Shown: positions 15,180-22,118 of the stretch, piece by piece
Layout: each line of letters begins with the position of its first letter
How positions within the stretch are numbered: position 1 is the stretch's first letter
Notes under the pieces: generated by a model
The model's input: the letters and a program-made list of their open reading frames with translations, nothing else
What the model was told of the DNA's origin: nothing
Database searches by the model: none
From: a bacterium
GTDB taxonomy: Bacteria > Arandabacterota > Arandabacteria > Arandabacterales > Arandabacteraceae
Assembly: GCA_025774405.1 (NCBI GenBank)
Contig: JALGWB010000006.1
Span: 1 to 22,118, forward strand
Direction of reading: 5' to 3'
Length of the DNA: 22,118 nucleotides
Made by a program: the position numbers and the translations under genes

Positions 15180-16339
15180 TGCGGCGAGTAATCTTCCATA
15201 TCGACATGGATGCATTCTTCTCATCTATTGAACAACTTTCAAATCCATGCCTTTTTGGGAAACCTGTGATTGTTTGTGGAGATCCAGATGGAAGGAGCGT
15301 GGTATCCACAGCTTCATATCAAGCAAGGAAATACGGAATAAAATCGGGTATGCCAGTTGCACATGCAAAGAGGTTATGCCCGCATGGCATCTACTTAGAG
15401 GGGAATCCTCAAAAATATGTTTATACTTCGATTCAAATACTTAGAACCCTAAGGGATTTTAGTTCATTGATTGAGCCATTCAGTGTGGATGAGGCATTCC
15501 TTGAGTTTAATGATATAGATTTTGACCAGGCTTCTGATCTTGCAGGAAAGATTAAGAAGAGAATAAGAGAGATTCACTCACTTACATGTTCAATAGGTAT
15601 AGGGCCTAATAAAATTGTTGCAAAGATGGCATCTGATGTTTCTAAACCAGATGGACTCACAATAATAAAGGAAGGAGAGTTTCTAAAATTATTCGGGAAT
15701 AAGGCAGTTGGAGATCTCTGGGGTGTGGGGTCCAAAACATCAGAAAGACTGAAGGCAATAGGGATCACCACTATAGCTCAGCTTGCAAATACCTCAGAGA
15801 AGAAACTTGTGAATTTATTTGGTTCTTATGGAAGTTATCTCTGGATGACTGCAAATGGTATAGATGAGTCACCTTTGATTCCCTATTATGTTGGTATTGA
15901 GCCCAAATCATTAGGACATGAATACACTTTACCAAAGGATTCCTCTGAGAAGAGGATTCTTCTTTCAACCCTTTTGAGGCTTTCTGAACAGGTTGGTAGG
16001 CGATTAAGAAGAGAAGGATATTTATGTGACACAATTGTTGTCAAAATCAGAAAATCTGATTTCACAACTCTTACTCGCCAAAAGAAGCTTGCTACTCCTA
16101 CAGATCTTGATGAAATAATCTTCAAAGTAGCAAAAGGTCTTTTTCTTAATAATTTCCGTGGGCATAGGATTAGGTTGATTGGGGTGAGTGTAAGAGGGCT
16201 TATTAGAAAGACTGAGATAGATTGGGATGGAATTTTCCCGACAGAAAGGAGGAGAAAGGATATTATTGGTGTAATTGATTCGATTAGAGATAGATTTGGC
16301 GATGATGCAATAAGGCGTTGTGGATCTATAAGGTATTAA
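15179..16339 (+). CDS. dinB: Y-family DNA polymerase IV
   Basis: Translesion DNA polymerase, 386 residues. The metal-binding carboxylates are Asp9 (HIDMDAFF) and Asp104-Glu105 (FSVDEAFLEF), and Phe14 sits at the steric-gate position that excludes ribonucleotides. YQARKYGIKSGMP (48-60), the helix-hairpin-helix region (GDLWGVGSKT) and the little-finger domain up to RFGDDAIRR follow in the usual order. I see no clear C-terminal clamp-binding peptide like that of E. coli Pol IV. ATG at 15179 overlaps the lexA stop (TGATG), with AGAAGG just upstream; the in-frame TTG at 15176 is not needed. It shares the low G+C of lexA, so the two look like one transferred cassette under one LexA-type promoter. 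Confidence 0.95.
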   Translation: MRRVIFHIDMDAFFSSIEQLSNPCLFGKPVIVCGDPDGRSVVSTASYQARKYGIKSGMPVAHAKRLCPHGIYLEGNPQKYVYTSIQILRTLRDFSSLIEPFSVDEAFLEFNDIDFDQASDLAGKIKKRIREIHSLTCSIGIGPNKIVAKMASDVSKPDGLTIIKEGEFLKLFGNKAVGDLWGVGSKTSERLKAIGITTIAQLANTSEKKLVNLFGSYGSYLWMTANGIDESPLIPYYVGIEPKSLGHEYTLPKDSSEKRILLSTLLRLSEQVGRRLRREGYLCDTIVVKIRKSDFTTLTRQKKLATPTDLDEIIFKVAKGLFLNNFRGHRIRLIGVSVRGLIRKTEIDWDGIFPTERRRKDIIGVIDSIRDRFGDDAIRRCGSIRY

Positions 16340-16351
16340 ACTCACCATTAT

Positions 16352-18685
16352 ATGACTAAATCAAACTTGCTATCCTCCATACTTGAATCAGTCAAGTCCT
16401 CTCCCGGTTACAATGGTCAGATCGTTCACACTCATCGAATACCCCCTCGCAACCCACTTTTCGCAGATCCAACTGTTTCCCTTTCCCCACCAATCAAGGT
16501 TGCTCTCGAGGGGTTGGGCATTGATCGGCTTTACATACATCAAGCAAAGGCCATCGACCTTGTATCACAGAATCGGAACATTGCCATTGTCACTTCAACA
16601 GCGAGTGGTAAAACCATTTGCTACAACATTCCGGTCCTTGAATCCATGCTTTCAGATTCAGAAGCTACAGCTCTATACGTTTTCCCCACCAAGGCCCTTG
16701 CCCAGGATCAGCTTCGAATGCTTGGTAATCTCTGTTCACATTCCCCAGATCTTCAAGATGTTGTCAAGGTGGGAACCTATGATGGTGACACCCCGAAACA
16801 CACCAGGCGAAAGCTTCGATCAGAAGCTAACTTGATCCTCACCAATCCTGACATGCTTCATCAAGCGATACTCCCCTATCATTCAAGGTGGAGTCGCTTC
16901 TTCTCGAATCTCAAGTTTGTAGTGATAGACGAAATGCACATCTACCGAGGCATTTTCGGATCCAATGTCGCCAATGTCATAAGAAGACTTAGAAGGGTAT
17001 TGAAGCATTATAGGACGGAACCGATTTTTATCCTGTGTTCAGCGACTATTGCAAATCCTAAGGAGCTGGCTGAGCTCCTGATAGGGGATCAATGTGAGGT
17101 CATTTCCGATGACGGCTCACCAAGGGGTCCAAAGGTTTTTGTGCTTTGGAATCCTCCTTTTATTGATAGTCGGAGAATGGAACGGCGGAGTTCCAATGTT
17201 GAAGCTCACGATCTGATGGTCACACTTGTAGAGTCAGGTATCCAAACGATAACCTTTACCAAAGCAAGGGTTGTTGCAGAGTTGATCCTGCGATATGTTC
17301 GGGAAGCCCTCTCGAGACGGAACCCACATCTGGTGGAAAAAGTGAGAGCCTACAGGGCAGGCTACTTGCCGGAGGAAAGACGAAGAATCGAGCGTGCACT
17401 CTTCTCAGGCGAGCTGCTCGGAGTAACGAGTACCAATGCTCTGGAATTGGGAATAGACGTGGGCACTCTGGATGCCTGCCTGATTGTAGGTTTTCCCGGG
17501 ACAATTGCATCAACCTGGCAACAGGCAGGCAGAGCCGGCAGAAAGATGGATGAGTCACTCGTGATTTTCATTGCCTATAATGATCCGATAGATCAATATC
17601 TCATGCGCAATCCTGGCTATCTTTTGGGAAAGACCCCTGAGAATGCTGTCATCGATCCATCGAATCCATACATCCTGGCTGGTCATCTGAGTTGTGCTGC
17701 TTTTGAGCTTCCTCTCTCCCCTGACGACGAAAGGTACTTTGGTGAGCTCTTTTCACCTGTGGTTTCAGTTCTTGAAGATGTCAAGAGGGTGAAGACGATA
17801 GAAGACAGAACCTACTGGGCGACGACTGACTTTCCTGCTGCTCAGGTCAATCTTCGCACCATATCAGATGACACCTTCACTATCATAGATGCAACAAACA
17901 GAGATAAGGTGATAGGCGTGGTCGATGCAATAAGTGCACCCGAACTGGTCTATCCAGAGGGTATTTACATCCACGATGGTGAAACTTACATAGTGCGCCA
18001 TCTCGACCTGCAAGTCAAGGTGGCATATGTCGAAAGGAAGGAAGTTGACTACTATACTCAGCCTATTCTTGAATCATCCATCAGTGTCATCAAAGAGAAG
18101 CAATCAAAGATATGGAATGAACTCAGGGCCTTCTATGGGGAGGCAACCGTCACCTGGAAGACGACCGCATTCAAGAAGATCCAGTTTTACCGGTTGGACT
18201 CAATTGGATACGGCACCGTTGACCTTCCAAGTCAGCACCTTGAGACTGCATCGATGTGGATATATCCGGAGGAGGGCATTGTCAACGATCTAAGGAGGGA
18301 AGGCAGGAATCCAGTAGAAGGGCTTGTTGGGCTGAAGAATGTGCTGATAAACATCCTCCCACTTCATGTGATGTGTGATAGACAGGATGTCGGTGGAATT
18401 GTTGAGACAAGTAATACTGGAAGGTCGACGGTTTTCCTCTATGATAGATTCAGGGGTGGACTCGGCTTTTGTGAGAAGGCATATGCCCTGATTCCCACTA
18501 TTCTTGCTGCTGCTCTCCGGGTTATCGAGGAGTGCCCATGTGAAGGTGGTTGCCCATCCTGTGTTGGCTTACCGATGCTTCGTCCTCCACAGCATCAAGA
18601 TCCAGGTCCAGGCTATGGCTATCCCATCCCCGATAAGTTCACAACCATCATGTTATTGAGGAGGATTCTTGGAAGTGCTGAGTGA
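16352..18685 (+). CDS. mrfA: DNA-repair helicase MrfA (DEAD/DEAH, DUF1998)
   Basis: Superfamily 2 ATP-dependent DNA helicase of the MrfA/Hrq1 type, which in Bacillus subtilis acts with MrfB to repair mitomycin C damage independently of UvrABC. It has 777 residues. TSTASGKT (81-88) is Walker A, DEMH (193-196) Walker B, SAT (230-232) motif III, and STNALELGIDVG and QQAGRAGR are in the second RecA domain. The C-terminal zinc site is Cys728, Cys730, Cys734 and Cys737 (CPCEGGCPSC), as in MrfA. No good Shine-Dalgarno is visible before the ATG, which is 12 bases after dinB, so reinitiation from the upstream genes is likely. G+C returns to the local average here. mrfB overlaps its 3' end. Confidence 0.92.
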   Translation: MTKSNLLSSILESVKSSPGYNGQIVHTHRIPPRNPLFADPTVSLSPPIKVALEGLGIDRLYIHQAKAIDLVSQNRNIAIVTSTASGKTICYNIPVLESMLSDSEATALYVFPTKALAQDQLRMLGNLCSHSPDLQDVVKVGTYDGDTPKHTRRKLRSEANLILTNPDMLHQAILPYHSRWSRFFSNLKFVVIDEMHIYRGIFGSNVANVIRRLRRVLKHYRTEPIFILCSATIANPKELAELLIGDQCEVISDDGSPRGPKVFVLWNPPFIDSRRMERRSSNVEAHDLMVTLVESGIQTITFTKARVVAELILRYVREALSRRNPHLVEKVRAYRAGYLPEERRRIERALFSGELLGVTSTNALELGIDVGTLDACLIVGFPGTIASTWQQAGRAGRKMDESLVIFIAYNDPIDQYLMRNPGYLLGKTPENAVIDPSNPYILAGHLSCAAFELPLSPDDERYFGELFSPVVSVLEDVKRVKTIEDRTYWATTDFPAAQVNLRTISDDTFTIIDATNRDKVIGVVDAISAPELVYPEGIYIHDGETYIVRHLDLQVKVAYVERKEVDYYTQPILESSISVIKEKQSKIWNELRAFYGEATVTWKTTAFKKIQFYRLDSIGYGTVDLPSQHLETASMWIYPEEGIVNDLRREGRNPVEGLVGLKNVLINILPLHVMCDRQDVGGIVETSNTGRSTVFLYDRFRGGLGFCEKAYALIPTILAAALRVIEECPCEGGCPSCVGLPMLRPPQHQDPGPGYGYPIPDKFTTIMLLRRILGSAE

Positions 18686-19442
18686 CTCGATCAGGAGCCG
18701 GATAGAGAGCCTAAGGCTGAGTTTACTCGAGAAAAACAGGGTCACCAGACTGGCTAGTGGCAAGGGACGAGTGCGCCTCGAGGATGTCGGGGATTTTGTC
18801 GAGGTCACCAACCAACATGGCAAGTGCGTGTTGATTGAGAGGCAAGTTGATCAATATGTTTCTGCCAAGACACTCCAAGCAGCTGCCAGAGTGCTGCTCG
18901 GAAAGGATGATTCAAATGATTACATCTTTCTCGACCTTGAGACCACCGGACTTGCGTCAACCCCCCTCTTTCTTGCAGGGACACTGTATGAGAGTGATGG
19001 AGCTCTTGTTGTCGGACAGCTCCTCGCTCGGGACTATTCAGAGGAGGCCAGCTTGATAAGTCATCTGGACTGCCTGCTTGACGCCTATCAGACTTGCATT
19101 ACCTTCAATGGCAAGGCATTTGATCTCCCATACGTAAGGGAACGAGCAAAGTATCATAGAATTGACATAAAGGCATCACCTGAACACTTCGATCTTCTTC
19201 ATCATGCTCGCAGAAGGTGGAAGCATCAATTGCCGAATTGTCGACTTATGACCCTGGAGTGGTATATTTTGGGACGACGCCGTCTGGGCGATGTTGCCAG
19301 TTGGGAAGTTCCTTGCATTTATCACGACTTTGTGCATACTAAGGATGCAGATAGATTGCTGGCGGTGCTCAGGCACAATCTGGTAGATGTGCTTTCGATG
19401 GCCGAACTTTTCATAAACCTTTCCGAGGGGAGATCATGCTGA
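18669..19442 (+). CDS. mrfB: RNase H-like exonuclease MrfB (YprB family)
   Basis: Predicted metal-dependent DnaQ-like exonuclease that partners MrfA; in Bacillus it is required with the helicase for mitomycin C tolerance. It has 257 residues. FLDLETTGL gives Asp89 and Glu91, TFNGKAFDLP gives Asp152, and HNLVDVLSM gives Asp240, completing a DEDD set. The family blocks FDLLHHARRRWKH and CRLMTLEWYILG lie between. The N-terminal 80 residues precede the nuclease core. The start is TTG at 18669, four bases after GAGGAGG; GTG at 18675 is an alternative. It overlaps mrfA by 17 bases, so the helicase and nuclease are translationally coupled, and it overlaps the phosphatase start by 7 bases. Confidence 0.9.
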   Translation: MEVLSDSIRSRIESLRLSLLEKNRVTRLASGKGRVRLEDVGDFVEVTNQHGKCVLIERQVDQYVSAKTLQAAARVLLGKDDSNDYIFLDLETTGLASTPLFLAGTLYESDGALVVGQLLARDYSEEASLISHLDCLLDAYQTCITFNGKAFDLPYVRERAKYHRIDIKASPEHFDLLHHARRRWKHQLPNCRLMTLEWYILGRRRLGDVASWEVPCIYHDFVHTKDADRLLAVLRHNLVDVLSMAELFINLSEGRSC

Positions 19443-20077
19443 TATTTCTAGTTAGACATGCTGAATCAACGTGGAATCGTATGAGGCGAATTCAAGGACA
19501 AAAAGACCCTCAGCTGAGTGACTATGGCAGAAAAGAGGCAAAGCTATTACGCAAGCGCTTTCGTGGATTGACCTTTGATGCTGCTTACTCAAGCCCCTTG
19601 CGCAGGGCTTATGAAACCGCACGCATCATTGTCGGGAAGCGCTTTGACATAGCCATCGAGGAAGGTCTTAAGGAGATCTGCCTCGGCGATTGGGAAGGCA
19701 AGACCCTCAACAGGATTCGCAAAGAGTATCGAGAACTGTTCGATAGGTGGGCTGTGAGACCGACTCGGATCAAGATCCCCAATGGTGAGAATTTCGCATC
19801 CTTCACCAGACGGGTAATGACAACCCTTGAAGGCATAGAGCGTCAGCACGTAACTGGTAATGTGCTGGTGGTATGCCATGGCGGAGTCATCTCAACATAT
19901 GTAACCAAAGTCCTGAATCTACCGGACGACGATGTCTGGTGCCTTACGGTAAAGAATGGCTCCCTCACGATTGTTGAAGTTGGGCTTGAGAACAGAAGGG
20001 TAGTTACCTTCAATGACATAAGTCATCTGATGGCTGTCAAGGAGATAGGGCTCGGAGAGATAACCCATGTTGACTAG
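19436..20077 (+). CDS. Histidine phosphatase family protein
   Basis: Predicted cytoplasmic phosphatase of the phosphoglycerate-mutase-like branch, 213 residues. Arg7-His8 in VRHAESTWN (His8 is the phospho-acceptor), Arg56 in SSPLRRAYETA, Glu80 in the LKEICLGDWEG block and His148 in VCHGG form the full catalytic set. The GDWEG block and size recall CobC (alpha-ribazole phosphatase) and broad-specificity PhoE enzymes, but no cobalamin genes are close, so I give no symbol. The ATG lies inside the end of mrfB and the stop lies inside the start of the isoaspartyl methyltransferase, so it belongs to the repair operon. Its substrate in that setting, possibly a nucleotide or sugar phosphate, is unknown. 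Confidence 0.88.
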   Translation: MLIFLVRHAESTWNRMRRIQGQKDPQLSDYGRKEAKLLRKRFRGLTFDAAYSSPLRRAYETARIIVGKRFDIAIEEGLKEICLGDWEGKTLNRIRKEYRELFDRWAVRPTRIKIPNGENFASFTRRVMTTLEGIERQHVTGNVLVVCHGGVISTYVTKVLNLPDDDVWCLTVKNGSLTIVEVGLENRRVVTFNDISHLMAVKEIGLGEITHVD

Positions 20078-20813
20078 TTCGGTGATGAGCAGACGCGAAT
20101 CAATGCAGACGGTGTTGCTTTCATTGATGCTCGCGGGTCTGATGCTCTGGATTTCCTGTGAACATGCACAGCATGGCGAATCGCCCGATGAGGCCAGGAA
20201 ACGAATGGTCGAAAAGCAAATCATTGCCAGGGGGATAAAAGATGAACGTGTGATTGGCGCAATGCTTAAGGTGCCACGTCACCTTTTCATACCCCAGAAG
20301 TATTATCATTATGCCTACTCTGATTCTCCCGTTCCGATTGGCTATGGGCAGACCATCAGTCAGCCCTATATTGTTGCTCTTATGACTGAAGAACTCAATC
20401 TCAGCTCGACAGATAAGGTGCTTGAGATTGGAACAGGATCAGGCTATCAGGCTGCAATCCTTGCGGAGCTGGCGAAAGAGGTCTATACAATTGAGATCAT
20501 CGAGCCTCTGGCAAGAGAAGCCGAGGACCGCCTCAAGAAACTCGGATATGATAACATAAAGGTTAAAGCAGGTGATGGTTATCTTGGTTGGCCTGAGTAC
20601 GCACCCTTCGATCGCATAATTGTTACTTGTGCACCTACTGAAATTCCGAAGCCACTAGTAGACCAGCTGAAAGAAGGCGGTGTAATGGTGATTCCAGTCG
20701 GTTCTGCTGGCTTTCAATATCTCTACCGTGTCAAGAAGGTGATGGGTGAGATGGAAACCGAGAAGATCGTTCCAGTAAGCTTTGTGCCCCTGACGGGGCC
20801 ACACGCAAAGTGA
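20067..20813 (+). CDS. pcm: Protein-L-isoaspartate O-methyltransferase with N-terminal export-like segment
   Basis: Methylates isoaspartyl residues of damaged proteins with SAM so that they can revert to aspartate. It has 248 residues against about 208-220 for cytosolic enzymes. The core has MVEKQIIARGIKDERV, RHLFIP, the active-site loop QTISQP (95-100) and the SAM motif EIGTGSGYQ (120-128). The extra N-terminus has Arg9-Arg10, a hydrophobic run TVLLSLMLAGLMLWISC and Cys31, like a signal peptide or lipoprotein signal, although Trp at -3 makes the lipobox imperfect. GGAGAG before the ATG supports this long start. It overlaps the phosphatase by 11 bases. A starting Met at 20103 still keeps the hydrophobic run. 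Confidence 0.9.
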   Translation: MLTSSVMSRRESMQTVLLSLMLAGLMLWISCEHAQHGESPDEARKRMVEKQIIARGIKDERVIGAMLKVPRHLFIPQKYYHYAYSDSPVPIGYGQTISQPYIVALMTEELNLSSTDKVLEIGTGSGYQAAILAELAKEVYTIEIIEPLAREAEDRLKKLGYDNIKVKAGDGYLGWPEYAPFDRIIVTCAPTEIPKPLVDQLKEGGVMVIPVGSAGFQYLYRVKKVMGEMETEKIVPVSFVPLTGPHAK

Positions 20814-20822
20814 GGTGGTTAG

Positions 20823-22118
20823 GTGGAAGATAAAATTGGGCCCTACGCTCTGACCTTCGATGATGTCTTATTGGTTCCTCTCCATTCAGGGGTTCTGCCC
20901 TCTGAAGTAGATACCCGTACCAGACTTACCAGGAATATCCAGCTCAACATACCGATCGTCAGTGCCGCGATGGATACGGTCACAGAAGCAAGGCTGGCAA
21001 TCGCTCTTGCTCGTGAGGGTGGCATAGGTGTAATTCACAAGAACATGGCGATTGAACAGCAGGCGCTTGAGGTGGATCGTGTGAAGCGGTCTGAAAGTGG
21101 AATGATATCCAATCCCTTCACACTGTGCCCGGATGCAACGGTCAAGGAAGCGCTTGAGCTTATGGCTCGCTACAAGATATCAGGTGTTCCAATCACCGAC
21201 GATGGCGGGACTCTCGTGGGCATCCTTACTAACCGGGATCTGCGTTTTCTTGATTGCACCGATGTCAAAGTCAGTGACGTGATGACAAGGGAGAATCTCA
21301 TAACCGTGCCTGTCGGAACGACGTTCGAGGAAGCAAAGCGGGTCTTGCACAGGAATCGGATTGAGAAGCTGCCAGTGGTTGATGATAGCTTCAAGCTTAA
21401 GGGACTCATTACCGTAAAGGACATAAAGAAAAAGATGCAATTCCCCAATGCCTGTAAAGATTCTCAGGGACGTCTCCGGGTCGGGGCAGCGATTGGTGTG
21501 GCTGGCGACACCGATACCAGGGTGGAAGCCCTTGTCAATGCCGGCGTTGATGTTCTTGTTGTCGACAGTGCGCATGGCCATAGCAAAGCGGTGCTTCAAA
21601 CCGCGAAGCGAGTCAAGTCGAGATATCCGGATATTGACCTCATCGTGGGGAACGTTGTGACTGCAGACGGGGCAAAGGCGGTTATCGATGTCGGCGCAGA
21701 CGCTGTCAAGGTTGGTGTTGGCCCTGGCTCGATTTGTACCACTCGTGTTGTTGCTGGTGTTGGTGTCCCCCAGATAACTGCAATAATGGAGTGCTTTAAG
21801 ATCTGCGAACAGGAAGGTATTCCCCTGATTGCCGATGGGGGGATTAAGTACTCGGGAGACATAACCAAGGCACTTGCTGCTGGAGCTGACGCTGTGATGA
21901 TTGGTAGTCTATTCGCAGGTACCGAGGAAAGCCCTGGTGATCTAATCCTCTATGAGGGGCGAAGTTACAAGGTCTATCGTGCGATGGGATCTCTCAGCGC
22001 TATGAAGCAGGGTAGCAAAGATAGGTATTTCCAGGAAGGAGTCCAGCCCCATAAGCTTGTGCCCGAGGGAATAGAGGGTAGGGTGCCCTATCGCGGACCG
22101 CTCTCGGCCACAGTTTTC
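20823..22118 (+). CDS. guaB: Inosine-5'-monophosphate dehydrogenase, 3' end beyond window
   Basis: Oxidises IMP to XMP with NAD+, the committed step of GMP synthesis. 432 codons are visible and stay open to the last base; about 55 residues of a typical 485-490 are missing. LTFDDVLLVP (10-19) opens the barrel, two CBS domains occupy about 95-205 (SGVPITDDG, KLPVVDDS), and VVDSAHGHS (247-254) lies in the NAD site. The catalytic Cys305 is in GPGSICTTR, and Arg401-Tyr402 in the flap is the dyad that activates water. The GTG at 20823 has GAGGTGG at 20812-20818, overlapping the pcm stop, so the gene is probably read on from the repair operon. Confidence 0.95.
   Translation, partial: MEDKIGPYALTFDDVLLVPLHSGVLPSEVDTRTRLTRNIQLNIPIVSAAMDTVTEARLAIALAREGGIGVIHKNMAIEQQALEVDRVKRSESGMISNPFTLCPDATVKEALELMARYKISGVPITDDGGTLVGILTNRDLRFLDCTDVKVSDVMTRENLITVPVGTTFEEAKRVLHRNRIEKLPVVDDSFKLKGLITVKDIKKKMQFPNACKDSQGRLRVGAAIGVAGDTDTRVEALVNAGVDVLVVDSAHGHSKAVLQTAKRVKSRYPDIDLIVGNVVTADGAKAVIDVGADAVKVGVGPGSICTTRVVAGVGVPQITAIMECFKICEQEGIPLIADGGIKYSGDITKALAAGADAVMIGSLFAGTEESPGDLILYEGRSYKVYRAMGSLSAMKQGSKDRYFQEGVQPHKLVPEGIEGRVPYRGPLSATVF

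Noticed and set aside
1..22118. CRISPR arrays, rRNA or tRNA genes, transposase genes, integrase attachment sites
   Set aside because: None was seen: no regularly spaced direct repeats and no transposase or integrase motifs in any credible frame.

Overview
The window looks like a piece of the chromosome of a Gram-negative-type bacterium, probably from an uncultured lineage. It has dense operons with overlapping start and stop codons, moderate G+C, frequent AGG/AGA and ATA codons, a NagZ-like cell-wall recycling hydrolase and an IMP dehydrogenase. I cannot name the phylum from sequence alone; a candidate phylum of the WOR-3/FCB neighbourhood is only a guess. Almost all of the DNA is coding and no gene-free stretch exceeds 300 bases.

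Layout, left to right. (1) Bases 1-3079 hold four same-strand, nearly touching genes for membrane proteins without known function: a DUF6754-type protein, two polytopic proteins and one protein with a membrane anchor at each end. (2) Bases 3147-7372 hold a coupled four-gene operon: a beta-class DNA methyltransferase fused to a degenerate staphylococcal-nuclease-like domain, an alpha/beta hydrolase, a DUF4213/DUF364 Rossmann protein, and a fold-III PLP amino-acid decarboxylase of the BtrK/exosortase-associated type. (3) ilvE follows a roughly 200-base leader that can fold. (4) On the minus strand, 13287 down to 8509, lies an operon of a ZntA/CadA-type metal exporter, a GT39-like membrane glycosyltransferase and a NagZ-like GH3 enzyme. 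(5) A family 2 glycosyltransferase (13386-14414) reads divergently from the exporter.

(6) A perfect 26-bp inverted repeat (14418-14534) starts three bases after that glycosyltransferase. Five bases beyond it begins a consensus promoter (TTGACA, 17 bp, TAGAAT) whose spacer carries the palindrome TGCACAAATGTGCA. The predicted transcription start falls on the GTG start codon of lexA. lexA and dinB are much more A+T-rich than everything around them and sit directly in front of mrfA-mrfB, a helicase/exonuclease pair known from Bacillus for mitomycin C repair. A histidine phosphatase, an isoaspartyl methyltransferase with an N-terminal export-like segment, and guaB follow with overlaps or gaps of about 10 bases. 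The seven genes may form one SOS-controlled transcript for damage tolerance, lesion removal, protein repair and purine supply.

The best leads are the autoregulatory lexA promoter with a putative lineage-specific SOS box, the apparently imported lexA-dinB cassette in front of mrfAB, the methyltransferase-SNase fusion, and the four-protein membrane cluster.
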